DNA from: Bacillota bacterium
GTDB lineage: Bacteria; Eremiobacterota; SpSt-956; JAKJGF01
DNA: 7,125 nt
Assembly: GCA_029555925.1 (NCBI GenBank)
Contig: JAKPQU010000123.1
Location: 1 to 7,125, forward strand
Direction: 5' to 3'
Each line of letters opens with the position of its first letter. The stretch's first letter is position 1. Below are positions 1 to 5,921 of the stretch, in pieces. Under the pieces are notes generated by a model. That model was not told where the DNA came from, searched no databases, and worked only from the letters and a program-made list of their open reading frames with translations. The position numbers and the translations under genes are program-made.

Positions 1-215
1 ACGTTTATAACAGTTACAGCTTATATCATGCTACTTTACATTATAATTCAATAAAATATACCTGTGCTGCCGTGATATTTTTTTCTCCGGAACACCAGGC
101 AGGCAGACTACTATGTCTAAAGCTAAATAGTATAAATAATATAAAAAGTGAAAAGTGAATGCTTAATAGTAACTGCTAATATACTGATAACTGGTCACTG
201 GTCACTGATAACCGG
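1..215. other. Left-edge non-coding stretch
   Basis: I see no credible gene here. One plus-strand frame is open from the edge to a stop near 160, but it has no start and its composition is unconvincing; another open frame ends at a TAA at 52-54 and could at most be the last 17 codons of something outside the window. The right half becomes repetitive, with GTGAAAA/GTGAATG heptamers at 148-161 and an ACTGGTC-type array from 183. This is the 3' side of the leftward gene ending at 216, and I see no stem followed by a T-tract that would act as its terminator. Confidence 0.5.
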
Positions 216-221
216 TCACTG
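148..221. repeat. Heptanucleotide repeats, GTGAAAA and ACTGGTC types
   Basis: Two 7-base-period blocks. The first is GTGAAAA (148-154) then GTGAATG (155-161). The second is ACTGATA (183-189), ACTGGTC (190-196), ACTGGTC (197-203), ACTGATA (204-210), ACCGGTC (211-217) and a partial ACTG (218-221). The array runs into the 3' end of the leftward gene, whose TGA stop (218-216) and last Gln codon lie inside it. This resembles the short tandem heptamer repeats described from cyanobacterial intergenic DNA; that link is by analogy of form only. Confidence 0.75.
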
Positions 222-1997
222 TTTTATCAAAATCTTCCTGTTTCTGATGCCCCTGTTTTTAATTTCATCTTTAAGGTATTTCCATTTTGTAAAGATTTTC
301 TCACCGGAAGGTTTTACCCTGTACCATATTTCCTGTATTGTCGATATGTTATAAACCCAGTAACCGTCAGGAGATAATATGTCTGTTGTGCCATTAATAG
401 AAGCTTTTACTTTCAATATATTATCTGTTTCTTCTCCTCCTGTTGTCGACGGTTTATATGTTACAGAAGTTCCTGATTGAGCAGATAATTCTATGCCGGT
501 TCTGTTGCCGTTTTTATCTATTTTATAATTATACCAGTTATAAATGGTATTTTTATTGGCAGAAGAAAGGTAGGCCTTTAATTTATTCCCTGCAGGATAG
601 GTTTTCCCCTGTTCAGGCACTTTTATTGAGAAAGAAGGAACAGGAAAAGATTTCATTCCGATTAAATTTCCGTTATATCTGATTATTAAAATTATAATTC
701 CTCCCGGATAAAATTTTACGGGAGAGAACTCTCCCAGAACAGGGACATAACCGATACAGTAATAGCCGTCATTTATTTCTTTCATCGGTACTCCCCCTGA
801 CAGAGTGTCTTTTAATATGTCCGATGTAGGTGGTGTTTTACCTGGTTCAAAGGAAAATACCTTTACTGATGCTCCTGTAAGTGGCTTATTATCTGCAAGT
901 ATTAATACTTCTGCATAGTCCTGTCCTGTGTCTCTCGGTTTACCGGCAGGATAAATGTAATTGTAATGAGTAAAACCTATATTGACCATAAGGTTTTCAC
1001 CTGAAATTATCTGTCCCGGCGCGACAGGAGTCTGTGTAACTGCGGGAGTCTGTGTTGGAAGGGGGGGCGTTGACGGCACAGATACACTTCCTTTATGTAG
1101 TGTTATGGAGGTACTGGCAATATTTTTACCTGCCACACCATACATAAAGGTTGAGAGCTCTATAATATCTTTTACTCCGTCCTGTGGGATTACTTCGGGC
1201 GGAATATAAGTAAATTTAAGCTCCCCTTTTTCATCGGCTGAGATTATATTCCAGGTGTTTTTTTCTGAGTTTATCTGTCCTGAAGAACCTTCTGTGAGTC
1301 TGACAGCAACTTTCAGTTTATTACCTGTATAATCTGTTATATTTTCCCCGTATTTATTTAACAGATTCGATACTGTTCCTGTGATTTTTTCATTGCTCCC
1401 TATATTGATTTCGTTTTTCTCCATTATTATAGTACCTGTAACAGGGAGTTCTTTCTCTTCTATAATTTTTCGGAAGGGAGAAAAATACATTTCAAGTTCC
1501 GTAATGGAATTGAGCACGAATATATCAAATTGTTCTATTGCCCCTCTCGTATAGGAACGGGAAAAGGTACCATATGGCTTTTCTGTAAGTGTATTGAAAA
1601 AAGACCCTTCTATAAACATTTGATTCTGATTTTCACCGGTCAGTCCTATATTTATGAGAAGAAGATAATCATAACCAGTTAAATCTTCAGAAAGATTCTT
1701 ATATTGAAACTTATATGTTTCTGTGAGTTCCGTAAACTGTTCTTTTGTTACGAAATTCTTTACAGGTGTAAGTTTAAATTCGGGTACAGACATAGCTTCT
1801 ACCAGATCATTACTTATTAATTTGCCTGTTTCTTCCAGAGATAATTTTTGTTTCTCATTTTTTTCAGCAAAAATATTTATTACCAGTTTTATGCTGGAAT
1901 TTTCTGTTCCGTTTAACTGATTTTTTAATATAAAAAGAATAAAAAATATAGATATGATAAGAGGAAGATATTTTTTCAGTTTAATACATCCTTTCAA
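216..1997 (-). CDS. Exported or membrane-anchored multidomain protein, unknown function
   Basis: I do not recognise the family. Counting from the outermost possible start, a basic N-terminus (KLKKY) is followed by a hydrophobic helix at about residues 10-25, so this is a signal peptide or anchor with the rest outside the cytoplasm; no lipobox is visible. Residues about 30-170 form an alpha/beta segment faintly like CsgG/TolB-type N-domains, a weak impression. Beta-rich, probably Ig-like modules follow at about 183-300, 330-455 and 460-560, with a Pro/Thr linker (TQTP repeats) at about 303-327, and a basic C-terminal tail. The start is uncertain. The TTG at 1997 has no Shine-Dalgarno, whereas AAAGGA (1994-1989) lies nine bases before an in-frame CTG at 1979 that would give a typical leader beginning MKKYLPLI. 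The gene diverges from the 889-residue gene. Its stop codon lies in a heptamer array. Confidence 0.8.
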   Translation of the reverse strand: MKGCIKLKKYLPLIISIFFILFILKNQLNGTENSSIKLVINIFAEKNEKQKLSLEETGKLISNDLVEAMSVPEFKLTPVKNFVTKEQFTELTETYKFQYKNLSEDLTGYDYLLLINIGLTGENQNQMFIEGSFFNTLTEKPYGTFSRSYTRGAIEQFDIFVLNSITELEMYFSPFRKIIEEKELPVTGTIIMEKNEINIGSNEKITGTVSNLLNKYGENITDYTGNKLKVAVRLTEGSSGQINSEKNTWNIISADEKGELKFTYIPPEVIPQDGVKDIIELSTFMYGVAGKNIASTSITLHKGSVSVPSTPPLPTQTPAVTQTPVAPGQIISGENLMVNIGFTHYNYIYPAGKPRDTGQDYAEVLILADNKPLTGASVKVFSFEPGKTPPTSDILKDTLSGGVPMKEINDGYYCIGYVPVLGEFSPVKFYPGGIIILIIRYNGNLIGMKSFPVPSFSIKVPEQGKTYPAGNKLKAYLSSANKNTIYNWYNYKIDKNGNRTGIELSAQSGTSVTYKPSTTGGEETDNILKVKASINGTTDILSPDGYWVYNISTIQEIWYRVKPSGEKIFTKWKYLKDEIKNRGIRNRKILIKQ

Positions 1998-2294
1998 AAG
2001 TGCAATTTTATTACAGATACTATAAAATTCTACTAGCTCTATATAGTTTCCCCCTGTTTTTTTTTAATTCTTTATAAAATTTTATAAACCTTTCTGGCAG
2101 AACTTTAAAATTTAAAAAAATCTCAGAAATATCAAAGGATTTACTGAAGGGATATCGAATAAAATATTGAATTTTGTAACTTTAATTACATTTCTTAAAG
2201 AAAGGAATTTTAATTGACTTCTTTACCGGATAATATGTTTTATTGAATATTTAAACTGTAGAAGTTAATTAGATTTTTTGCTTTTTTAGAATTT
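1998..2294. other. AT-rich divergent intergenic region
   Basis: It separates two divergently read genes for exported or membrane proteins and should carry both promoters. No strong promoter is visible. On the plus strand TTGACT (2214-2219) and GATAAT/TAATAT (2229-2236) are each good boxes but lie only about 9-11 bases apart, so they do not make one sigma70-type promoter. The main structure is the palindrome at 2071-2088. The plus-strand gene starts without a purine-rich ribosome site; the bases before its ATG are T-rich. Confidence 0.5.
2071..2088. promoter_or_regulatory. Perfect 18-bp palindrome, possible operator
   Basis: TTTATAAAATTTTATAAA equals its own reverse complement over all 18 bases. 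It is made only of A and T and sits about 75-90 bases from one gene start and about 205 from the other. A shared operator for the divergent pair is plausible, but AT-rich DNA produces such palindromes more readily than mixed sequence. Confidence 0.35.
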
Positions 2295-4964
2295 ATGAAA
2301 AAAATTATAATTTTTCTTTTACTTACAATAATCCTGACTTCTTTAGCCCCTTCTTATTGTGCGGAAGATGTGTCGAAAGCCGGACCTGAAGAACAGGCAA
2401 GAAATAAATTTGACGCAGGTAAGGGGTTCTATGATCAGGGGACTTATACAGGTGCTCAGGATTCTTTTAAAGAAGCTGTCAAACAATACCCGAATTCGGT
2501 AGAATTTAACTGGTATTGTGTTGATTGTCTGGTAGTGAAGGATGTAAGACCTGAGGCTTTCAGTGAGGCTGTTGAGTTTTATAAGGAGCAAATAGGAATT
2601 AATGCCAATCCTTTCAGTGACTACAGGTCAGGTCTTTATTTTGGCCTCGGCCTCTGCTACTTCATGAAAGGCGCAAAATATCAGGTTGATGATATTACAA
2701 TAATGGGACTGAAAAATACGATATGGTTTGAAATAGATGACAGAGTTCTCGGAAAATTAAAAGGCAAAGTTGGCACTGATAAATTGAAGAGTTTAAAAAC
2801 GTTAAAAGGCAGGAAATTTTCGAAAGAAGAATTTTTATCCACTCTCAAAAAAATGAACCTTAAAGAAAGTGATATAAAAACAGTTAAATCATTATGTTCC
2901 AATAATACTAGCGCTAAAAAATTACTTGCTCTGGGAATGATTAAAGACAGGGAATTTATTAAAGAAGAAGATTTTACAAATGCTCTTAACAGTGCAGGAT
3001 TTACCGATTATGAATGTACTGTTATAAAGAGCTATGCTTTGAAATTTGATCCGAAGAACAAAGAAGACATAATTAAATGTTTCAACAGTTCTCTCGATTA
3101 CAGTATAGATAATGAATGTGCAAAAGCAATAATGGATATAAAAAATACTCACAAACAGGAACTGGGCCGCATAGAAAAGCCACGTGAGACCATAATGCAG
3201 AGATATATAAAAAGAGGGGCTATCGCCGGTGTTCTGCTGCTCTTATTTCTTATAATAGGTCCCATTAGAAATTATATAAAAAGCAAACAACCAAAATTTA
3301 CCGGTCTTATATTTCTCTTTAATCCCGAAGGAGAAAAAATTGAAGATCAGATGCTTGAAAAATACAGGAGAGTCAATGCAACTACTATTTCTGTCGGTTC
3401 AGATTCGAAAAATGGTATTGTAATACCTTCTGCTAAACCCTTTCATGCCATTTTAAAAGCTGAAAAACTTGTTTATCAATACAGGGTAAGTATTACCCCT
3501 CAACAAGATGCAAAACTTTTTCTTATAGCCAAAGAAAGAGATCAGAAGGGAAATGAAACAGGAGTTTCTTTTACTGTAGAATTTCCCGGAGGATTGCTTT
3601 ATGACAGTGATGTAGTGAAGTTCGGAACTTATTTCATGCAATATATAAATTCCAATGTACCTAAAAGGTCTCAGGAAGAGGTTTTGCAGATGTTAACAGC
3701 TCTTCATCCGTCAGCAATGAAGGAAAAGCCTCATGAAGAACAAAAACCTCTCGGAACAGGTCAGGAAGAACATGAAGAACGTTCCATAGAGAAAACAGAC
3801 GTTTCCTCTGTAGATTATCAAGACAAAGAGAAAATGCTGAAGGAAAAATTACTTTCAAGGCGCCATGAAGATAGCATTGACGAAGCTATAGATCTTGGAG
3901 CACCTGCATTCTCCGGAGCCATTTTGTTTTCTCAGGATAAGGAAAAGGAAATAAAAGACGCTATAGCCAGAGCAAAGGCGAAACTGCAGCAGTCTAAAGT
4001 TCAAGAGGTAGAAGGGAAAACTTCTCCTGCAGAAGAAGAGGAAGAATCATATGAACAATATATGAGTATTGTAGGTGTTACATCGGTCCAGGCAGATGAG
4101 CTGGCAGGAACAGTGGAATATGAAGAAGAATATGATGAGAATCAGGAATATGATGAAGAAGAATATGATGAAGAATACGATGAAGAAGAATATGATGAAG
4201 AATATGATGAAGAAGAAGAATATGATAAAAAAATACCCAAGGTAATGGAAGAAAAAGCTGTACCTCCGGTACAACAGGATGTTCCCCAGAAGATTGAGAA
4301 AGAAAGTATAAAAGATGCTATAGAAAAAGTAAAAACGAGAATGAAACTTTCAAAGGAAGAAACAGAACCGCCGGTCGCAAAGGAAGAGAAGGAAGAAAAG
4401 AAAGAAAAGAAATACGAAACAGTAATTAAACCGGATGAAGATGAAACAGAAATGCTTGCTGTAGGAATAGGTTTTGATGATTTTGAAGAAGAGGAAGTCT
4501 CTGCTATTGGTATGTTCGGTTATGATGATGAAGACGAAGACAATTCTGATGCTCTTATAGAGGCAGAAGAAGAAAAGAAAGCAAAAGAAAAGGCAGAAAA
4601 AGAAAAGAAGGCAAAAGAAAAGGCAGAAGAAGAAAAGAAGGCAAAGATAAAAGATGACCGGTTCAGAGAAGAGAAGGAACAGGTACCAGTGAAAAAGGTA
4701 CTGAAGAAAATACCTGAACAATTGCCGGAGGAAAAAGAAGATAAGATTCCTTTTATAGAAAAAGCGAAATCCATATCGGGAACTGTTCCTCATGAAAAGA
4801 AGAAAGTTAAGAAGAAAATAAGCAAAGTAAAGACATCGTCTGTCAATATAGAAGATAAAGTAAAAGCAATTGAAGAAAGTATGCAGAAATCTATGGAGGA
4901 AACATTTATAAAGATAAACAAGGATAAGATTAAGAAGGTAGTAAAAAAGAAAATCAGTAAGTGA
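2295..4964 (+). CDS. TPR / transmembrane / FHA-like protein with long acidic-basic tail
   Basis: No family name can be given, but the architecture is readable. Residues 1-23 are a signal peptide (MKKIIIFLLL start). Residues 35-68 match a TPR with the usual G, Y, G, Y, A, F, A, P spacing. Two helical repeats follow, about 167-200 and 213-247, sharing K-x-R-x-F-x-KEE and V/I-KS positions. A transmembrane helix lies at about 310-328. After it, residues about 336-452 look like a divergent FHA domain: an ISVGSDSKNGIVIPS strand, FHAIL where FHA domains have SxxH, then GGLLYDSDVVKFGTYFMQ. FHA domains usually bind phosphothreonine; here the usual Ser/Arg positions are not clearly conserved. From about 455 to 889 the chain is highly charged and probably disordered, with a Y-D-E repeat (609-644), a KAEEEKKAKE coiled-coil repeat (about 756-785) and a Lys-rich end. 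Predicted topology is TPR outside, FHA and tail in the cytoplasm. The ATG has no clear Shine-Dalgarno. Confidence 0.85.
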   Translation: MKKIIIFLLLTIILTSLAPSYCAEDVSKAGPEEQARNKFDAGKGFYDQGTYTGAQDSFKEAVKQYPNSVEFNWYCVDCLVVKDVRPEAFSEAVEFYKEQIGINANPFSDYRSGLYFGLGLCYFMKGAKYQVDDITIMGLKNTIWFEIDDRVLGKLKGKVGTDKLKSLKTLKGRKFSKEEFLSTLKKMNLKESDIKTVKSLCSNNTSAKKLLALGMIKDREFIKEEDFTNALNSAGFTDYECTVIKSYALKFDPKNKEDIIKCFNSSLDYSIDNECAKAIMDIKNTHKQELGRIEKPRETIMQRYIKRGAIAGVLLLLFLIIGPIRNYIKSKQPKFTGLIFLFNPEGEKIEDQMLEKYRRVNATTISVGSDSKNGIVIPSAKPFHAILKAEKLVYQYRVSITPQQDAKLFLIAKERDQKGNETGVSFTVEFPGGLLYDSDVVKFGTYFMQYINSNVPKRSQEEVLQMLTALHPSAMKEKPHEEQKPLGTGQEEHEERSIEKTDVSSVDYQDKEKMLKEKLLSRRHEDSIDEAIDLGAPAFSGAILFSQDKEKEIKDAIARAKAKLQQSKVQEVEGKTSPAEEEEESYEQYMSIVGVTSVQADELAGTVEYEEEYDENQEYDEEEYDEEYDEEEYDEEYDEEEEYDKKIPKVMEEKAVPPVQQDVPQKIEKESIKDAIEKVKTRMKLSKEETEPPVAKEEKEEKKEKKYETVIKPDEDETEMLAVGIGFDDFEEEEVSAIGMFGYDDEDEDNSDALIEAEEEKKAKEKAEKEKKAKEKAEEEKKAKIKDDRFREEKEQVPVKKVLKKIPEQLPEEKEDKIPFIEKAKSISGTVPHEKKKVKKKISKVKTSSVNIEDKVKAIEESMQKSMEETFIKINKDKIKKVVKKKISK
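4119..4226 (+). repeat. In-frame acidic repeat with 27-base period
   Basis: Two adjacent 27-base units (4149-4175 and 4176-4202) each encode YDEEEYDEE and differ by one synonymous TAT/TAC change. They are flanked by partial copies, so residues 609-644 consist almost only of Tyr, Asp and Glu. The near-identity at DNA level implies recent duplication by slippage or recombination rather than convergent composition. Confidence 0.85.
4561..4650 (+). repeat. Three tandem 30-base units encoding KAEEEKKAKE-type decapeptide
   Basis: Units at 4561-4590, 4591-4620 and 4621-4650 are in register and differ at only a few positions. They encode about 30 residues of alternating Lys/Glu/Ala expected to form a single charged helix or coiled coil, within the cytoplasmic tail of the 889-residue protein. 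The unit length is a multiple of three, so copy-number change would keep the frame. Confidence 0.85.
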
Positions 4965-4981
4965 GTAAGGCCTTGAAGTGT

Positions 4982-5046
4982 GAGGTGAAAAGTGAATAGT
5001 GAAAAGTATTAATATCTTATTCTATTCACTTTTCATTTTTCATTTT
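4982..5046. terminator. Bidirectional terminator-like hairpin built from inverted heptamers
   Basis: GTGAAAAGTGAATAG (4985-4999) pairs with 5022-5036, giving 14 Watson-Crick pairs and one G-T pair, extendable by a few G-T/A-T pairs; the loop is 22 bases. T-rich sequence follows the right arm, and the left arm is A-rich, so the reverse strand also reads into T-rich sequence after its stem. It lies between two convergent genes, 20 bases after one stop and close to the other. The arms are heptamer arrays in opposite orientation: GTGAAAA, GTGAATA, GTGAAAA on the left, and TATTCAC, TTTTCAT, TTTTCAT on the right. The stem is poor in GC for a classical intrinsic terminator. Confidence 0.6.
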
Positions 5047-5050
5047 GAAA

Positions 5051-5374
5051 TTAAATAAACTGGCTTATTTTTTCTACAATTAGATCTTTCGGCACATTTC
5101 CTACTATATTTTCTACTATTTCCCCGCCTTTGAATATTTTCACAGTTGGTATACTTCTGATACCGTATTTTCTGGATGTTTCAGGGTTATCATCTACATT
5201 CATTTTAAATACTTTTATTTTGCCTTCATATTCTTTTGCTATTTCTTCAATAACAGGTCCGAGCATTTTACATGGGCCGCACCATGGAGCCCAGAAATCT
5301 ACCAGTACGGGAATAGATGCTTCTAACACTGAAGCGTCAAAATTGCTATCACTTATATGCATTTCTTCACTCAT
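5051..5374 (-). CDS. trxA: Thioredoxin
   Basis: This is a cytoplasmic dithiol-disulfide oxidoreductase that reduces protein disulfides and is recharged by thioredoxin reductase. Started at 5374 it is 107 residues, the usual thioredoxin length. The residue numbering coincides with the E. coli protein: buried Asp26, W28-A-P-W31, active-site Cys32-Gly-Pro-Cys35, and cis-Pro76 in S-I-P-T. The fold is complete, ending after the last helix (VEKISQFI). An in-frame ATG at 5395 would add seven residues (MKGSVYI) but has no Shine-Dalgarno. An AAAGG lies about 13 bases before the 5374 ATG, a rather long spacing, so the start is preferred on length and on the family's usual N-terminus. It is convergent with the 889-residue gene and divergent from dnaK. 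No thioredoxin reductase is in the window. The trxA symbol is given on family resemblance. Confidence 0.95.
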   Translation of the reverse strand: MSEEMHISDSNFDASVLEASIPVLVDFWAPWCGPCKMLGPVIEEIAKEYEGKIKVFKMNVDDNPETSRKYGIRSIPTVKIFKGGEIVENIVGNVPKDLIVEKISQFI

Positions 5375-5404
5375 AATATATACACTGCCTTTCATTGTTT
5401 TTAG

Positions 5405-5425
5405 CGGTCAGCAGTCAGCAGTCAC
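5405..5425. repeat. Heptamer array, CAGTCAG type
   Basis: Three units, CGGTCAG (5405-5411), CAGTCAG (5412-5418) and CAGTCAC (5419-5425), directly upstream of the thioredoxin start. They have the same 7-base period as the other arrays but a different unit. Confidence 0.65.
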
Positions 5426-5446
5426 CTTTTATGTGATGACCTGGTG

Positions 5447-5476
5447 TTGACAGCGGAAAATATAACACCGAATAAT
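5447..5476 (+). promoter_or_regulatory. Possible plus-strand promoter inside the intergenic region
   Basis: A perfect TTGACA (5447-5452) is followed after 18 bases by AATAAT (5471-5476). If active it would transcribe the GTTACGC arrays and the inverted repeat towards dnaK, either as a separate RNA or as an extended dnaK leader. A 6-bp inverted repeat (GGTGTT 5443-5448, AACACC 5464-5469) overlaps it. The -10 box is imperfect, so confidence is low. Confidence 0.3.
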
Positions 5477-5496
5477 TTATGGTTTTGTCTCCTCCC

Positions 5497-5510
5497 GTCA
5501 CGCGTTACGA
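5497..5510. repeat. Heptamer pair, GTCACGC/GTTACGA
   Basis: GTCACGC (5497-5503) and GTTACGA (5504-5510). This is a shorter relative of the array at 5604-5624, and both are preceded by a CTCC-rich stretch, so the pair may be two copies of one dispersed element. Confidence 0.55.
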
Positions 5511-5560
5511 CTATAATCAGTGGAATATTCACCGTTACAAGCGCTGAGAACAAACAGAAA

Positions 5561-5658
5561 TACTGACCTGAGCATAAGCATTTAATAAAGGTCTTCCTCT
5601 CCCGTTACGCGTTACGCGTCACGAGAGCATATATTTATTATTTATGCTCACCTCAGTA
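5561..5658. repeat. 98-bp imperfect inverted repeat enclosing a heptamer hairpin
   Basis: The 17-base arms 5561-5577 and 5642-5658 are reverse complements at 15 of 17 positions; the two mismatches are adjacent C-C pairs. Inside lies a second hairpin (5599-5627) with CGTTACGCG opposite CGCGTCACG around a three-base loop. GAGCATA (5625-5631) can also pair with TATGCTC (5643-5649), which competes with the outer stem. There is no T-tract afterwards, so it does not look like a terminator. It could be a small MITE-like element or a structured RNA. No target-site duplication is evident. Confidence 0.6.
5604..5624. repeat. Heptamer array, GTTACGC type
   Basis: GTTACGC (5604-5610), GTTACGC (5611-5617) and GTCACGA (5618-5624). 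The GC-rich array folds back on itself with one internal mismatch and sits within the larger inverted repeat. Confidence 0.7.
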
Positions 5659-5670
5659 AAATGTCTATTG

Positions 5671-5691
5671 CTGATAGCTGATAGCTGAATG
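5671..5691. repeat. Heptamer array, CTGATAG type
   Basis: CTGATAG (5671-5677), CTGATAG (5678-5684) and CTGAATG (5685-5691), about 50 bases upstream of the dnaK -35 box. It is the last of the heptamer arrays in the window. Confidence 0.65.
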
Positions 5692-5740
5692 TTATTATAT
5701 CACACAGATGGAACTCTAACAAGTATTTTGATCAAATTGC

Positions 5741-5769
5741 TTGACAGTAATAGGCTCAGAGAGTATAAT
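5741..5769 (+). promoter_or_regulatory. Consensus sigma70-type promoter for dnaK
   Basis: TTGACA (5741-5746) and TATAAT (5764-5769) are both perfect and separated by the ideal 17 bases. Transcription should start near 5776, giving a leader of about 180 bases before the dnaK ATG. The perfect housekeeping boxes argue for strong basal expression, with any heat control added by a repressor or in the leader rather than by a dedicated heat-shock sigma factor. The palindrome TTTGATCAAA (5727-5736) lies immediately upstream. Confidence 0.85.
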
Positions 5770-5809
5770 TTAAAAGCCTCAAGTAGGTTTTTTTGCTATT
5801 GAAATATTC

Positions 5810-5824
5810 AACATGGTACATGTT
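5810..5824 (+). promoter_or_regulatory. 6-3-6 inverted repeat in dnaK leader
   Basis: AACATG (5810-5815), a three-base GTA centre, and CATGTT (5819-5824). It lies about 35 bases into the predicted transcript. It could be a small operator; the three-base loop makes it a modest RNA hairpin. It is not a match to the Gram-positive LexA box. Confidence 0.3.
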
Positions 5825-5850
5825 TTGTTTGACCTTATCAGGAAATAATA

Positions 5851-5881
5851 TTGCAACATAGATTTACATAAGATTTATAAT
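5851..5881 (+). promoter_or_regulatory. Possible second dnaK promoter
   Basis: TATAAT (5876-5881) preceded by TTGCAA (5851-5856) at a long 19-base spacing. It would start transcription near 5888 and shorten the dnaK leader to about 70 bases while keeping the Shine-Dalgarno and hairpin. It is much weaker than the upstream promoter. Confidence 0.3.
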
Positions 5882-5910
5882 AAAGTCGAAATATTTATAA
5901 ATTAAATATA

Positions 5911-5921
5911 TAAGGAGGTGA
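5911..5921 (+). promoter_or_regulatory. Extended Shine-Dalgarno displaced from dnaK start
   Basis: TAAGGAGGTGA matches the complement of the conserved 16S rRNA 3' tail over 11 bases, which is exceptionally strong. It ends 35 bases before the dnaK ATG, too far for direct use, unless the intervening hairpin (5922-5950) is folded, which leaves only six bases between hairpin and ATG. It is also well placed (five bases after GGAGG) for a TTG at 5924. Confidence 0.85.

Noticed and set aside
3..162. Plus-strand open frame entering from the left edge
   Set aside because: No start is visible, the composition is unlike the other proteins, and it ends in a heptamer repeat; chance openness is as likely.
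2214..2236. Promoter TTGACT plus GATAAT/TAATAT for the 889-residue gene
   Set aside because: The boxes are individually good, but only about 9-11 bases separate them, far from the 16-18 needed.
4047..4793. Minus-strand open frames rich in Phe and Ile opposite the acidic tail
   Set aside because: They are the reverse complement of GAA/GAT/AAA codon runs (TTC/ATC/TTT), which rarely make stops; the plus frame has a full gene with coherent domains.
5130..5450. Plus-strand open frame opposite thioredoxin
   Set aside because: It is antisense to a thioredoxin with all catalytic residues and shows no domain of its own.
5405..5691. CRISPR-like repeats between trxA and dnaK
   Set aside because: The repeats are contiguous 7-base units of several types, without 25-35 base repeats or spacers, and no cas gene is present.
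5740..5760. HAIR-like site CTTGACA-N7-GCTCAGA overlapping the dnaK -35 box
   Set aside because: Only 9 of 14 positions match CTTGAGT-N7-ACTCAAG, and five of those are contributed by the consensus -35 box itself.
5772..5794. Intrinsic attenuator at the 5' end of the dnaK transcript
   Set aside because: The upstream AAAA part of the stem lies before the expected transcription start, leaving about four base pairs, too weak to terminate; kept only as a pausing possibility.
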